A stretch of DNA of 64,000 nucleotides. Source: Candidatus Liberibacter solanacearum CLso-ZC1. GTDB lineage: Bacteria > Pseudomonadota > Alphaproteobacteria > Rhizobiales > Rhizobiaceae. Below are positions 54,603-63,559 of this stretch, piece after piece. Both the position numbers and the translations under genes were made by a program. Where the stretch lies: assembly GCF_000183665.1 (NCBI RefSeq), contig NC_014774.1, forward strand, positions 1,194,279 through 1,258,278, written 5' to 3'. The notes beneath the pieces were generated by a model. The model was not told where the DNA came from. It worked only from the letters and a program-made list of their open reading frames with translations, and ran no database searches. How positions within the stretch are numbered: position 1 is the stretch's first letter; every line of letters starts with the position of its first letter.

Positions 54603-55769
54603 ATGACCCGGCATGCTTTTTTATCGGCTTCAAGTAGCCATCGTTGGTTGAAGTGTCCTATCGCCCCTACACTTGAGAGTAAAATACCACAAACAACTAG
54701 TAGTTATGCTCTTGAGGGAACGTTCGCTCATAACCTCTTAGCTCATTGTCTAGAAAAAGGGGTTGATGCAGAGACATTTGCCAATAGAAAGATTACTTTT
54801 GAGAACGATACCCGCATTGTTGATGCTGAAATGGCGTCTAGTGTTCAAATGGCTTGTGAGTACGTCCGTTCTTTTTCTGGAAATCTTTTATCGGAAACGG
54901 AAGTACCCCTTGAGCCTTTCACAACGGAAAAAGGTGCAACAGGTACAGCGGATATCATCATCTTTAACAATAAACATTGGGTTATTGCCGATTTTAAATA
55001 TGGAGCAGGAGTTCCTGTTAATCCTGAGCATAACCCCCAATTGATGTTGTATGCTCTGGGGGCTTTGCATCAGTACGGTGATATCTTCGGAAGCCCTGAA
55101 ACCGTAACGCTTACCATCATTCAACCCCGTATCAGAGCGGGATCACCGTTGCAAGAATGGACGATATCCTCGGAGGAATTACGAGAGAAAGCTAAAGAGT
55201 TCCAAGCTAAAGGCAAGCTTGCCTTAAGTCTTAAGGGCAAAAGGTCTATTACGTTAGAACATTACGGAGTTGATGAGGACGCTTGCCGATTTTGTCGAGC
55301 CAAAACACGATGCCCTGCTCTGAGTCGCCATGTATTGCTTGAAACGATCCGAGATCCCAAAAGCGGGTATGAAGTAGATTTATCAAAAGCGTATTCTTCT
55401 CTTCCTCTCATTGAACAATACATCAAATCTTTGAAAGAAGAGGTTTTTAAGAGGTTGAGCGAGGGTGAGGAAGTCAAAGGGTATCAACTCGTTGAGGGGA
55501 GGAAAGGCAACCGAACTTTTAAAGATATTGAGCAAGCAACTGAATATCTAACGGGTGTTTTAGGCGACAAGGCGTTTAAGAAGATTCTGCTTTCCCCTAA
55601 AGAAGTTGAGCAATTCCGCAAGGATCAAACACTATCAAGCGACGTTTGGGAGGAATTGCAAGAACTGATCACGAGAGGCGACGGCAAACCCGTTATCGCC
55701 CCCCGAGATATTCCACCAGTACCACGAATCCAAAAGGCAGAAATAAGCGATTTCGCCTCATTAGACTAA
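54603..55769 (+). CDS. DUF2800 / Cas4-RecB-like PD-(D/E)XK nuclease
   Basis: A 388-residue protein. It begins LSASSSHRWLKCPIAP, has EGTFAHNLLAH (Glu39, His43), SETEVPLE near 97, GTADIII (Asp117), DFKYGAG (Asp130, Lys132) and a C-terminal cysteine group CRFCRAKTRCPALS that with Cys18 may hold an Fe-S cluster. This is the RecB/Cas4 nuclease layout found in phage DUF2800 proteins next to a DUF2815 ssDNA-binding protein and DNA polymerase, as here. It likely processes DNA ends in replication or recombination. Confidence 0.85.
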   Translation: MTRHAFLSASSSHRWLKCPIAPTLESKIPQTTSSYALEGTFAHNLLAHCLEKGVDAETFANRKITFENDTRIVDAEMASSVQMACEYVRSFSGNLLSETEVPLEPFTTEKGATGTADIIIFNNKHWVIADFKYGAGVPVNPEHNPQLMLYALGALHQYGDIFGSPETVTLTIIQPRIRAGSPLQEWTISSEELREKAKEFQAKGKLALSLKGKRSITLEHYGVDEDACRFCRAKTRCPALSRHVLLETIRDPKSGYEVDLSKAYSSLPLIEQYIKSLKEEVFKRLSEGEEVKGYQLVEGRKGNRTFKDIEQATEYLTGVLGDKAFKKILLSPKEVEQFRKDQTLSSDVWEELQELITRGDGKPVIAPRDIPPVPRIQKAEISDFASLD

Positions 55770-55784
55770 GAAAGGAGTTTACTA
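55724..55784 (+). repeat. 61-bp direct repeat, copy 1 (3' end of DUF2800 gene)
   Basis: The segment from acgaatccaaaaggcag through the gene end and ribosome site recurs at 56106-56165 almost unchanged. The second copy brings a truncated nuclease tail in front of BRO copy 2. Confidence 0.9.
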
Positions 55785-55818
55785 ATGAGTAACTTAACCA
55801 AGAAAGGAACATTGATTC

Positions 55819-56052
55819 GTGAGTAATATATCCGAAACCATGCAAGAAATCAATAGAGCATCAAATATCAAAACCATGAGCAGTAGAGAGATCGCAAAGC
55901 TTACGGGTAAAGAACATAAACACGTTCTAAGAGACATAGAAAATATCTTAAAAGATGCGGAAATAGATCAGTCCAAATTTGGGCACATCTATAGTCATTG
56001 TGCGAACCCGTTAAAACGACGGGTCACCGATGACCTCGGAAGATATGTTTGA
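55819..56052 (+). pseudogene. truncated Rha-family regulator
   Basis: Starts at GTG 55819 or ATG 55840. TMSSREIAKLTGKEHKHVLRDIENILKDA is the N-terminal domain of Rha-type phage regulatory proteins, but the frame stops after 77 codons, without the usual GY/LP tail. A second short piece (MFEKLEVNQPKFGAVDFQGTYE) follows at 56046. The 3' part has an inverted copy at 41745-41850. Possibly still a functional peptide; more likely a relic. Confidence 0.65.
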
Positions 56053-56105
56053 GAAGCTAGAAGTTAACCAACCCAAATTTGGGGCGGTTGATTTTCAAGG
56101 AACTT

Positions 56106-56165
56106 ACGAATCCAAAAGGCAGAAATAAGCGATTTCGCCTCATTAGACTAAGAAAGGGGTTTACT
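56106..56165 (+). repeat. 61-bp direct repeat, copy 2
   Basis: Near-identical to 55724-55784. It supplies the ribosome site (AAGAAAGG) of BRO copy 2. The two copies bracket the Rha fragment, suggesting insertion of that cassette by recombination. Confidence 0.9.
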
Positions 56166-56960
56166 ATGAGTAACATAAACATAATACCATTTGAATTTGA
56201 AAGCAATAGGATTCGTACTGTTGTGGATGAAGACAATACTATTCTATTTGTAGCGAAAGATATAGCGGAAGCTTTAGGGTATGAAAATTCTTCAAAGGCA
56301 ATAAACGATCATTGCAAGGGGGTAACAAAACGTTACCCCATCGTTGATAGTCTCGGAAGGACACAAAAGGTTAGGGTTATTCTTGAATCCGACGTTTACC
56401 GATTAATGGTTAAAAGCAAATTGCCATCAGCTGAGAAGTTTGAACGCTGGGTATTTGAAGAGGTTTTACCAACCTTACGTAAAACAGGTAGCTATTCAAT
56501 CAAACCGCAAAAGCTTCCCTCTGCTACAACTATTATGCGGTTTCACAAACATCTTGAAGTACTAGCTAAGCAAGCGGGATTAAAAGACAATCAGCTTTTA
56601 TTAAAGGTTAACCGAGGGGTAACAAAAATAACAGGTGTTGACCAACTGGAAGTTATGGATATCAAACATCTTCTATCCCCTGATAACGACGAATACCTAA
56701 CCCCTACTGCAATAGGTGAACTGCTTAATCCTGTAATAAAAGCTAAAGCATTGAACAGTTGGATGACTTATTTAGGACTTCAAATCTCAAAACACACTGG
56801 AAAAGGATACATTCCAACCCCTAAAGGCGAAGAGTTAGGCGGGAAGATGTGTGATGTACCTTTGCAACATGTAGAGGGATCAACTCAATCCCTCAAATGG
56901 AATCCGAAAGTAATAATTCCATATCTACAAAAACTTATAGGTAACCATCAAACGCACTAA
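56166..56960 (+). CDS. BRO-family phage antirepressor, copy 2
   Basis: From ATG 56166 (AAGAAAGGGG site upstream) the product is 264 residues. The BRO-N domain (about 1-112) is nearly identical to copy 1 at 45209-45994. The middle and C-terminal regions differ (DEYLTPTAIGELLNPVIKAKALN, YIPTPKGEELGGKMCD). The frame is open upstream to 56079 but that part is duplicated nuclease sequence. Two copies in two separately promoted early operons suggest both relieve repression. Confidence 0.87.
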   Translation: MSNINIIPFEFESNRIRTVVDEDNTILFVAKDIAEALGYENSSKAINDHCKGVTKRYPIVDSLGRTQKVRVILESDVYRLMVKSKLPSAEKFERWVFEEVLPTLRKTGSYSIKPQKLPSATTIMRFHKHLEVLAKQAGLKDNQLLLKVNRGVTKITGVDQLEVMDIKHLLSPDNDEYLTPTAIGELLNPVIKAKALNSWMTYLGLQISKHTGKGYIPTPKGEELGGKMCDVPLQHVEGSTQSLKWNPKVIIPYLQKLIGNHQTH

Positions 56961-56975
56961 GAAAGGAAATTTACT

Positions 56976-57621
56976 ATGCAATCGATTAAAATTAAAGGGC
57001 GTCTCTCTTACCCAGCCTTAGACAAGATGACAAAGATGACATTAGGCGATAACTCCGTGATGGAGTATTTTGGTGCTGATATCATCATCCCTAAAACAAA
57101 CAAGGAAACGATAGCCCGTTTCACAGAGGTTTTAAGGAAAGCTGCAAAAGACAGTTATCCTAACATGAATCCTGATCGTTTTATTGAGCAAGCCAGAATC
57201 AATAAAAGAGCCATCATTAAGGACGGCGATGAGAAGATAGCCACCGCTACAAAGCCTGAGACTTACACAAAAGCGTATACAAATAGCTGGTATATCTCTG
57301 CTAAAAACAAGCTTGTTCAACCTCTTCTCGTTGACCGCCAAGCTCAAATTGTGAGCAATCCCCGTGATGTGTTCTATGCAGGTTGTTGGGTAATTGCTAA
57401 GCTCAACATATCAACATATGAGTTAGGAACCTTTAAAACCAAAGGGTTTTCCTGCACGTTAACAGGGGTTCAATTCTTCAAGAATGATGAACGTTGGGGG
57501 GCATCCCCGAAAAGCGAATGTCTCTGAGTTTGATGACTACGGCGAAGAGGAAGACAGCGATAGTTCAGTTTCAAGTTTTGCATCCGCAGAGACGGAACCC
57601 GACGCTCTACCTTGGAACTAA
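56976..57621 (+). CDS. DUF2815 phage ssDNA-binding protein, 1-base frameshift
   Basis: The uninterrupted frame ends at 57527 (183 codons, last few residues aberrant). Removing one base from the G-run 57496-57501 or A-run 57510-57513 continues it as ANVSEFDDYGEEEDSDSS and ends ALPWN at 57621, about 214 residues. An acidic tail with a terminal aromatic is usual for ssDNA-binding proteins. The core (DIIIPKTNKETIARF, NPRDVFYAGCW) matches DUF2815. The polymerase gene starts 3 bp later. Confidence 0.83.
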
Positions 57622-57624
57622 CCA

Positions 57625-59652
57625 ATGCCCAAGTTGTTCATAGACATTGAGACGAGAAGTCCCAAGCCCTTACCCAAAGTAGGGGTTTGGGCATACGCAG
57701 AGGAAGCGAAGATCACCCTTTGTGCGTATGCTCACAATGATGAGACTATCAAACTCTGGGATTGCACTGCTAATCCTGTAATGCCCTCTGATCTTCTGAA
57801 GCATTTAAAAGATGATACTGTAGTGTGTGTTGCACACAACAGTTTATTTGAGCGAATACTGTTTAAAAAGTCTCTAAATATCACTATTCCCCCTCGACGT
57901 TGGATTTGTACAAGCACTTTAGCACGGATTAATGGATTGCCCGCATCGCTGAAGAACGCCTGTATGGCTTTGAAGTTCCCAGAAACTCTTACCAAAATGG
58001 AAGAAGGGAAAGCTCTTATCGCCCGCTTTTGTAAGGGATCAATTGAGGAATCGCCTTATGATGCTAAAAGGGCTAACCACGTTCAAGCTTGGCAGTTATT
58101 CGGTGAGTATTGCAAAAGAGACGTTGAAGCAACACGGGAGTTATATAAAAGGCTTACCCCTTTATCTGAGAACGAACGGCATTTGTGGCTTCTTGATCAA
58201 GAGATTAACGATCGAGGATACGCTATAGATCTTAATTTAGTGAAGAAGTTACAAGAACTAATTGCTTTTGAACGTGAGCGATTAGATGAAGAGTTTAAAG
58301 AATTGACAGCTGGGGTCATTGGATCTGCACGAAAAACGGATCTTTTAAACAAATATCTCTTCTTATATACGGGATTGGATCTGCCAGATATGGCTGAAAG
58401 TACAGTTCTAACTGCATTGTCTCAACCTGATATCCCGCAACTTTCCAAAGCCATTTTAAATAACCGCCTATCTTCGTCGCAATCCGCAATTTTAAAGTTA
58501 AATACGCTGTCAGGTGCTGTCAGCCCAGACAATCGTCTGCGGGGGACATTACAATTCTTTGGTGCATCTCGGACGGGTCGTTGGTCTGGCTGTGTGTTTC
58601 AGCCCCAGAACCTACCCCGCCAGACATTAGCCGTTGATGAAATCGAAAGGTTGATACGAGGGTTAGATTCTGGTGTGCCGATTAAAGATCCACTACGCTT
58701 TGCCAGCGATTGCGTACGTTCTTGCATTATTGCATCCCCTGGAAAGAAGCTCATTGTTGCAGATTTAGCTGGGATTGAAGCCCGAGTCCTTGCTTGGGTT
58801 GCGGGTGAACAGTGGAAACTCAACGCTTTTGCAAATGGCGAAGATATCTACAAAACTGCGTATTCCAAAGCGTTTAACGTTCCCCTTTCAGATGTAACCA
58901 AAGATCAAAGAGCCATCGGCAAAGTCATGGAATTAGCACTAGGTTATCAAGGAGGGGCTAGAGTGTTCCAAAAAATGGCATCGACCTTAGGACTTAATTT
59001 ACAACAATTTAGCAAGAGCATCAAGAATACCGCAACAAGTGAAGATTGGGAACAAGCACAACGACGGTGCTTGTGGATGCAAGAGACCCATCCAGAATTT
59101 GCCGTTCCTGATCCATTCATCGGCACAGCGTGCGAGTTGGTTAAAGAAGCTTGGCGGGCTAAACATAAAGGCGTAGTCCAGTTATGGAAAGACTGTGAAG
59201 AGGCTTTTGACTGTGTCATTAAAGATGGACGTTCGATATCGGCACGGCGTGTTTTAGGAGTTCCACCGCTCTTAATGAAGAAACAACATCAAAACGTTTT
59301 TATCACTTTGCCATCAAACAGAAAGCTTGTTTATAGGGATGTTAAAAGCGACCGTTCCTATCTCAACACAGCCACCGCACAGATAATGAGAGAGCGAACC
59401 TATGGTGGAAAGTTAACTGAGAATATTGTCCAAGCGATCAGTAGAGATATTTTAGCGACAGGTATGATAAACGCTACAAAGGCGGGTTATGACATCGTTC
59501 TCACCGTTCACGATGAAATTGTTTGTGAAGTTCCAGATACACCAGAATTTAGCTCTGATGATCTTTGCTCTTTAATGACACGAAACCCAACATGGGCTAA
59601 AGGTTTGCCTCTCAAAGCCGAGGGCTATGAAGCGGTGAGGTACCGCAAATGA
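57625..59652 (+). CDS. phage family A DNA polymerase
   Basis: A 675-residue replicative polymerase. The 3'-5' exonuclease motif I is DIET at 7-10. The polymerase motifs are A (DLAGIEARVLAW, Asp380), B (KDQRAIGKVMELALGYQGG) and C (VHDEIV, His629-Asp630-Glu631). There is no 5'-3' exonuclease domain, as in phage enzymes. It is followed by the VRR-NUC gene with a 4-bp overlap. Confidence 0.95.
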   Translation: MPKLFIDIETRSPKPLPKVGVWAYAEEAKITLCAYAHNDETIKLWDCTANPVMPSDLLKHLKDDTVVCVAHNSLFERILFKKSLNITIPPRRWICTSTLARINGLPASLKNACMALKFPETLTKMEEGKALIARFCKGSIEESPYDAKRANHVQAWQLFGEYCKRDVEATRELYKRLTPLSENERHLWLLDQEINDRGYAIDLNLVKKLQELIAFERERLDEEFKELTAGVIGSARKTDLLNKYLFLYTGLDLPDMAESTVLTALSQPDIPQLSKAILNNRLSSSQSAILKLNTLSGAVSPDNRLRGTLQFFGASRTGRWSGCVFQPQNLPRQTLAVDEIERLIRGLDSGVPIKDPLRFASDCVRSCIIASPGKKLIVADLAGIEARVLAWVAGEQWKLNAFANGEDIYKTAYSKAFNVPLSDVTKDQRAIGKVMELALGYQGGARVFQKMASTLGLNLQQFSKSIKNTATSEDWEQAQRRCLWMQETHPEFAVPDPFIGTACELVKEAWRAKHKGVVQLWKDCEEAFDCVIKDGRSISARRVLGVPPLLMKKQHQNVFITLPSNRKLVYRDVKSDRSYLNTATAQIMRERTYGGKLTENIVQAISRDILATGMINATKAGYDIVLTVHDEIVCEVPDTPEFSSDDLCSLMTRNPTWAKGLPLKAEGYEAVRYRK

Positions 59653-59954
59653 GAGGATTGTCGCACCAGCAGAGCGAACACGAGATTGAGAAGCGTTTAG
59701 TAAAAGGTGTGCAACAACTTGATTGTTGGGTTCGTAAAGCATCGTTCGTTAGTCATCGTGGTTGTCCTGACCGATTAATCATAACGCCTCAAGGGCGTCT
59801 ATGGTGGATTGAAGTCAAACAGCCTTCAGGACGATTATCGCCCCAGCAGAAAATAGAAATAGAAGAACTACTCCGTAGAGGACAGCGGGTTAAAGTGCTG
59901 TTTTCCGCTGAGGAAGTAGATAATTTTTTGAAAGAATTAGCATGCTCGTGTTAG
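59649..59954 (+). CDS. VRR-NUC domain nuclease
   Basis: A 101-residue stand-alone VRR-NUC. It has the basic FVSHRGCPDRLIITPQGRLWWIEVKQPSGRLSPQQ core, with the catalytic Asp and Glu-x-Lys. Such small nucleases usually accompany SNF2-like helicases in phage replication modules, and this gene overlaps both polymerase and helicase genes. Confidence 0.88.
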   Translation: MRGLSHQQSEHEIEKRLVKGVQQLDCWVRKASFVSHRGCPDRLIITPQGRLWWIEVKQPSGRLSPQQKIEIEELLRRGQRVKVLFSAEEVDNFLKELACSC

Positions 59955-61312
59955 AATCTCATCAAATCAAGATGGTGCATTGGATGCTACAGAACAAACG
60001 CTGTGCTGTATGGGCTTCCATGGGTTCGGGTAAAACCGTGAGTGTTCTCTTTGCCTTATCCTACATTCAAATGCTTGATCCTCGCCCTGCTCTCATCATC
60101 GCCCCATTGCGAGTTGCTCAATCGGTCTGGAGTGCCGAGGTAAAACGCTGGTCAGCGTTCAAGAATATGACCGTCGCCGTCGCTACAGGAACAGAAAAAC
60201 AAAGGATTCAAGCCTTAAACCAACCTGCTTCTCTGGTCGTTACTAATTTCGAGAATGTGCCTTGGTTGGTTAAACTCTTGGGGAATCAGTGGAACTTCTC
60301 AACCATCATCGTAGACGAGAGTACAAAGCTCAAAGCATTTAGAATACGCCAAGGCGGAAAGATGTGTAAGGCATTAGCCCGTCCCGCTTGGCAAACCGAA
60401 CACTTCATCGAATTAACAGGAACACCCTCCCCGAATGGCTTAATAGATTTGTGGGGTCAACTCTGGTTTTTAGATAAAGGAAAAAGACTAGGAATGACGT
60501 ATGATTGTTTTCTTCAAAAATGGTTTAACACTCATCGGGTCGGTGCTCACGTAAGTGCGGTTAAGCATACCCCTAAGCCCCATGCTCAACAAGAAATAGA
60601 AGCGAAACTATCCGATCGTTGTTTATCGCTCAATATCGCCGATTATCACGATATTAGTAAACCTATCTGCACCATCCACAAGATAGCATTGGCACAATCA
60701 ACTTTAAAACTCTATCGCAAGTTTCAACGAGAGTTGTTTTGTGAGATTCAAGGGGAACCCCTTGTGGCGTTTAACTCTGCATCAAAAACCGTCAAATGTC
60801 TACAATTAGCAAACGGAGCTGTCTATACTGATGAAAGCCACAGTTGGAAAGAAGTACACAACGCCAAGATTGAAGCTTTAAAAGCAATTGTTGAGGAAGC
60901 AGGAAGGAGTCCTGTTCTTGTTGCGTATCATTTTAACAGCGATTTAATGCGTCTGTTCAAAGCTTTCCCGCAAGGACGACATTTAGACAAAAATCCACAG
61001 ACTATTAAAGACTGGAACGCTGGCAAGATACCACTTCTCTTCGCTCATCCAGCGTCTTGTGCTCATGGGTTAAATCTACAATACGGAGGTAATATTCTCG
61101 TCTTCTTCTCTCTCTGGTGGGATTTAGAAACGCATCAGCAAATGATTGAGCGGATAGGGACTTTGAGACAAAAACAAGCTGGGTTCAAAAGAGCGGTGTT
61201 CATCCACTATCTCATCGCTGAGCACACCATCGATGAACTCATCTTAAAACGACTGCAAACTAAAGCAACTGTGCAGGAAATACTTTTAAACGCTTTAAAG
61301 AAAGGAAATTAA
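59942..61312 (+). CDS. SNF2/DEAD-like phage helicase
   Basis: A 456-residue superfamily 2 ATPase with Walker A MGSGKT at 27-32, a DEST box at 125-128 in place of DEAH, LTGTPSPNG as motif III, and a C-terminal helicase domain with HQQMIERIGTLRQKQ as motif VI. It overlaps the VRR-NUC gene by 13 bp. Together they probably remodel or process replication forks. Confidence 0.9.
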   Translation: MLVLESHQIKMVHWMLQNKRCAVWASMGSGKTVSVLFALSYIQMLDPRPALIIAPLRVAQSVWSAEVKRWSAFKNMTVAVATGTEKQRIQALNQPASLVVTNFENVPWLVKLLGNQWNFSTIIVDESTKLKAFRIRQGGKMCKALARPAWQTEHFIELTGTPSPNGLIDLWGQLWFLDKGKRLGMTYDCFLQKWFNTHRVGAHVSAVKHTPKPHAQQEIEAKLSDRCLSLNIADYHDISKPICTIHKIALAQSTLKLYRKFQRELFCEIQGEPLVAFNSASKTVKCLQLANGAVYTDESHSWKEVHNAKIEALKAIVEEAGRSPVLVAYHFNSDLMRLFKAFPQGRHLDKNPQTIKDWNAGKIPLLFAHPASCAHGLNLQYGGNILVFFSLWWDLETHQQMIERIGTLRQKQAGFKRAVFIHYLIAEHTIDELILKRLQTKATVQEILLNALKKGN

Positions 61313-61314
61313 TT

Positions 61315-61698
61315 ATGACTGATTTTAACACCAAACTCCATAACCACCTTTGCTCTCGGGGAAATCTGGGAAACCCGCTGACCGATAAAGAACGACGACA
61401 GCTCAAATCTCTACTGAAATTTGAGGCAAAGTTTTTGCCAACACCCCGCCAACTTTTAAAAATAATCAATGATTTTAAGCCCGTCAGCCAACTTAGCTTC
61501 TGGGAGGCTTTGATCGAAACGGAATACCTCACTAAAATAGTACTTCACCACCGCAGATGGTATTACCGCCTGTCCGATGAGACCCCTCTTCTTGATGCCG
61601 ATTATGATAAAATAGAAATTCGTATCATTAAATTAGCCGAGCACTTCCCTGAGCTATACTCTTTGGCTCATCCTATTATAAGCGAAGTGGGGTATTAA
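61315..61698 (+). CDS. stand-alone LigA N-terminal-like (NMN-binding) domain protein
   Basis: A 127-residue protein. Its C-terminal half (LHHRRWYYRLSDETPLLDADYDKI, then KLAEHFPELYSLAHPIISEVGY) closely follows the pattern of domain Ia of NAD-dependent DNA ligase (HHxxYYxxDxPxxxDxEYDxL, HPEL, SPTxxVG). The adenylation domain with the catalytic lysine is absent. The N-terminal half is helical and unrecognised. It lies between helicase and guanylate kinase genes. NAD/NMN binding is inference from sequence pattern. Confidence 0.6.
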   Translation: MTDFNTKLHNHLCSRGNLGNPLTDKERRQLKSLLKFEAKFLPTPRQLLKIINDFKPVSQLSFWEALIETEYLTKIVLHHRRWYYRLSDETPLLDADYDKIEIRIIKLAEHFPELYSLAHPIISEVGY

Positions 61699-61699
61699 A

Positions 61700-62246
61700 A
61701 TGTCTCACATATTTGTTTTAATGGGAAAAGCAGGTGTTGGTAAAACATCAATCGCAAAACGAGTTGTAGAAGAGAGTTATAATCTAACTTATCCACTTGG
61801 CACTACCACGAGAAAGCCTAGAAGAGATGAAAAAGACGGAGTAGACTACCGCTTCATTAGTCTTAAGCGCTTCAAAGAGTGGGATAAACAAGGCCGATTT
61901 ATCGAAACTACCGTCTATCGCAATGAACACTATGGATTGCTCAAACAAGACATCCTAGAGCTTATGGATAAGGAGTTTGATGTCTTAACTATTCTGACTC
62001 CTGACGGGCTGGATGTTTTTAAAAAACGCTTTGGCAAAAAGGTAACCTCCATCTTCATAACTCCCCCGTCAGAAAAAAGAGTTAAAAGCGAAGAAGACAT
62101 CAGCGAAACAACTGGCAAGCCTAACCCAAGATGACGATATCTTCGGAATGCAAGGGGCTTATGACTTCAAAATTACAAATGATCATCTAGGTATTGCTTG
62201 TCAACAGATCTGTCAAATTAGAAAAATGGTTAAGGAGGGGAAGTGA
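61700..62246 (+). CDS. gmk: guanylate kinase, 1-base frameshift
   Basis: P-loop GKAGVGKTS at 9-17, TTTRKPRRDEKDGVDYRFIS, FIETTVYRNEHYG and LTPDGLDVFKKRF identify a guanylate kinase (GMP to GDP). The frame breaks at 62134. Reducing the A-run 62073-62078 from six to five gives PPSEKELKAKKTSAKQLASL, and continues through MQGAYDFKITNDHLG to 62246 (181 residues), the normal C-terminal lid and core. A phage copy would boost dGTP supply. It reads as broken unless the extra base is an error. Confidence 0.85.
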
Positions 62247-62247
62247 G

Positions 62248-62421
62248 ATGAAACTAAAGCAAAAAGAGTTAGATAAAATAGCGAGTGTTTCTCGCAAAAG
62301 AAATGTAATGATTGAATTTACTGAAGACGGACAATGCATTCGCATATATCCAGAATTTGATTCAAAAGAAGATATGAATCCTCCAGAACATTCTGAACCA
62401 TATGAAAATTTTGTGATTTAA
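62248..62421 (+). CDS. small protein before the integrase (57 aa)
   Basis: ATG 62248 with AAGGAGGGG upstream: MKLKQKELDKIASVSRKRNV, then MIEFTEDGQCIRIYPEF and an acidic tail. An earlier ATG at 62194 belongs to the guanylate kinase end. It ends 2 bp before integrase. It may be an excisionase-like or host-range factor; no motif supports either. Confidence 0.6.
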   Translation: MKLKQKELDKIASVSRKRNVMIEFTEDGQCIRIYPEFDSKEDMNPPEHSEPYENFVI

Positions 62422-62423
62422 CT

Positions 62424-63446
62424 ATGACAAAACACAGATATCCTTATTTATCCCATGAGACCACAAGGCATGGAAGGAAAGTATGGTATTTTAAGAAAGA
62501 AGGAAAACGCATACGATTACCTAACGTCTATGGTACTAAAGACTTCATGGAAACGTATGCCGATGCTCTTGCGGGACGTTTAAGACAGAAAGGCGACCAT
62601 GGAAGCAAAGGAACGTTCAAATGGCTTATTGATCAGTACAGATTAAGTGGACATTTCCAATCTTTAAATCCTACTACTAGAAGAGTAAGAGATAATCTGT
62701 TTTATCAGATTATCAAAGATTCAGGTGATATTCCTTTTGCTAAAATAACACGCAGACATCTACAAAACGCTGTAGATAGAAGATCAAGTAAGCCATCAGT
62801 GGCAATATCATTTTTAAAAGCCATTTCCCCAGTATTTAAATGGGCGGAAACGTGTGAATTAATTACAAAGAATCCAGTAATCGGGGTATGCCGACCCCCT
62901 ATCCGAACGATAGGAATGCATACATGGACAATGGAACAAGTAGAAGTTTACCGTAAACATCATCCTATCAATACAATGGCAAGATTAGCTTTAGAGCTTA
63001 TGTTGTTTTTAGGACTAAGACGATCCGATGTAATAAGAATTGGCAAACAACACGTCAAAGACAGTGTTTTATCAATCCATACCAAAAAAACAGGCAAACA
63101 AGTTCATGTTCCGATTTTTGAAGATTTGCAAAAATGCTTAGATGCAGTAGGAGTAGATAGAGGTACTTTTTTAATCACTGCTATCGGCAAACCTTTTTCT
63201 TCTTCAGGTTCTTTTGGAAACTGGTTTAGAGATAGATGCAAAGAAGCAGGGCTTCCCGATAAATGTAGAGCTCACGGATTAAGAAAAGCAGGAGCAACTA
63301 TTGCAGCTAATGCGGGTGCTAGTCCACATGAACTTATGGCCATGTTTGGATGGTCAAAAACAGATATGGCTGACCTTTATACAAGAGAAGTAAACTCAAA
63401 GAAACTTGCTTATAAAGCGGCTAAAATGATAGCAGATTGTGTGTAA
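62424..63446 (+). CDS. int: phage tyrosine integrase
   Basis: A 340-residue tyrosine recombinase with an N-terminal arm/core-binding region and the catalytic set Arg199 (GLRRSD), Lys near 222, His284 and Arg287 (HGLRKAG), Trp310 (GWSKTDM) and Tyr319 (LYTREV). It lies 98 bp from attR and points toward it. It catalyses integration into the tRNA-Arg 3' end. It reads intact. Confidence 0.95.
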   Translation: MTKHRYPYLSHETTRHGRKVWYFKKEGKRIRLPNVYGTKDFMETYADALAGRLRQKGDHGSKGTFKWLIDQYRLSGHFQSLNPTTRRVRDNLFYQIIKDSGDIPFAKITRRHLQNAVDRRSSKPSVAISFLKAISPVFKWAETCELITKNPVIGVCRPPIRTIGMHTWTMEQVEVYRKHHPINTMARLALELMLFLGLRRSDVIRIGKQHVKDSVLSIHTKKTGKQVHVPIFEDLQKCLDAVGVDRGTFLITAIGKPFSSSGSFGNWFRDRCKEAGLPDKCRAHGLRKAGATIAANAGASPHELMAMFGWSKTDMADLYTREVNSKKLAYKAAKMIADCV

Positions 63447-63543
63447 AAAGTAAGACTATACGGCTTCTAAGTCATTGATTCTTCATGATTCGGATTTAGT
63501 CCTACTTTAATGTAAGTTATTGATTTTTCAACCATATATTAAA

Positions 63544-63559
63544 CGCGCCGGGATCACCA
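63544..63559 (+). repeat. attR core (16 bp)
   Basis: A second copy of cgcgccgggatcacca, the tRNA-Arg 3' end, with no tRNA body upstream. It marks the right prophage boundary. Confidence 0.88.

Larger units (their letters stand above)
18303..63559. mobile_element. integrated T7-like podovirus prophage (about 45 kb)
   Basis: The element is bounded by a 16-bp duplication of the tRNA-Arg 3' end. It contains a terminal tyrosine integrase, terminase, portal, scaffold, capsid, tail tubular A/B, ejection proteins, a family A DNA polymerase, a primase-helicase and repressors. Late genes are on the minus strand (20.2-39.5 kb); early and replication genes are mainly on the plus strand (44.4-63.4 kb). 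Content resembles known Liberibacter podoviral prophages, but I cannot assign a type without comparison. Many genes carry small frameshifts, so it may be defective. Confidence 0.93.
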
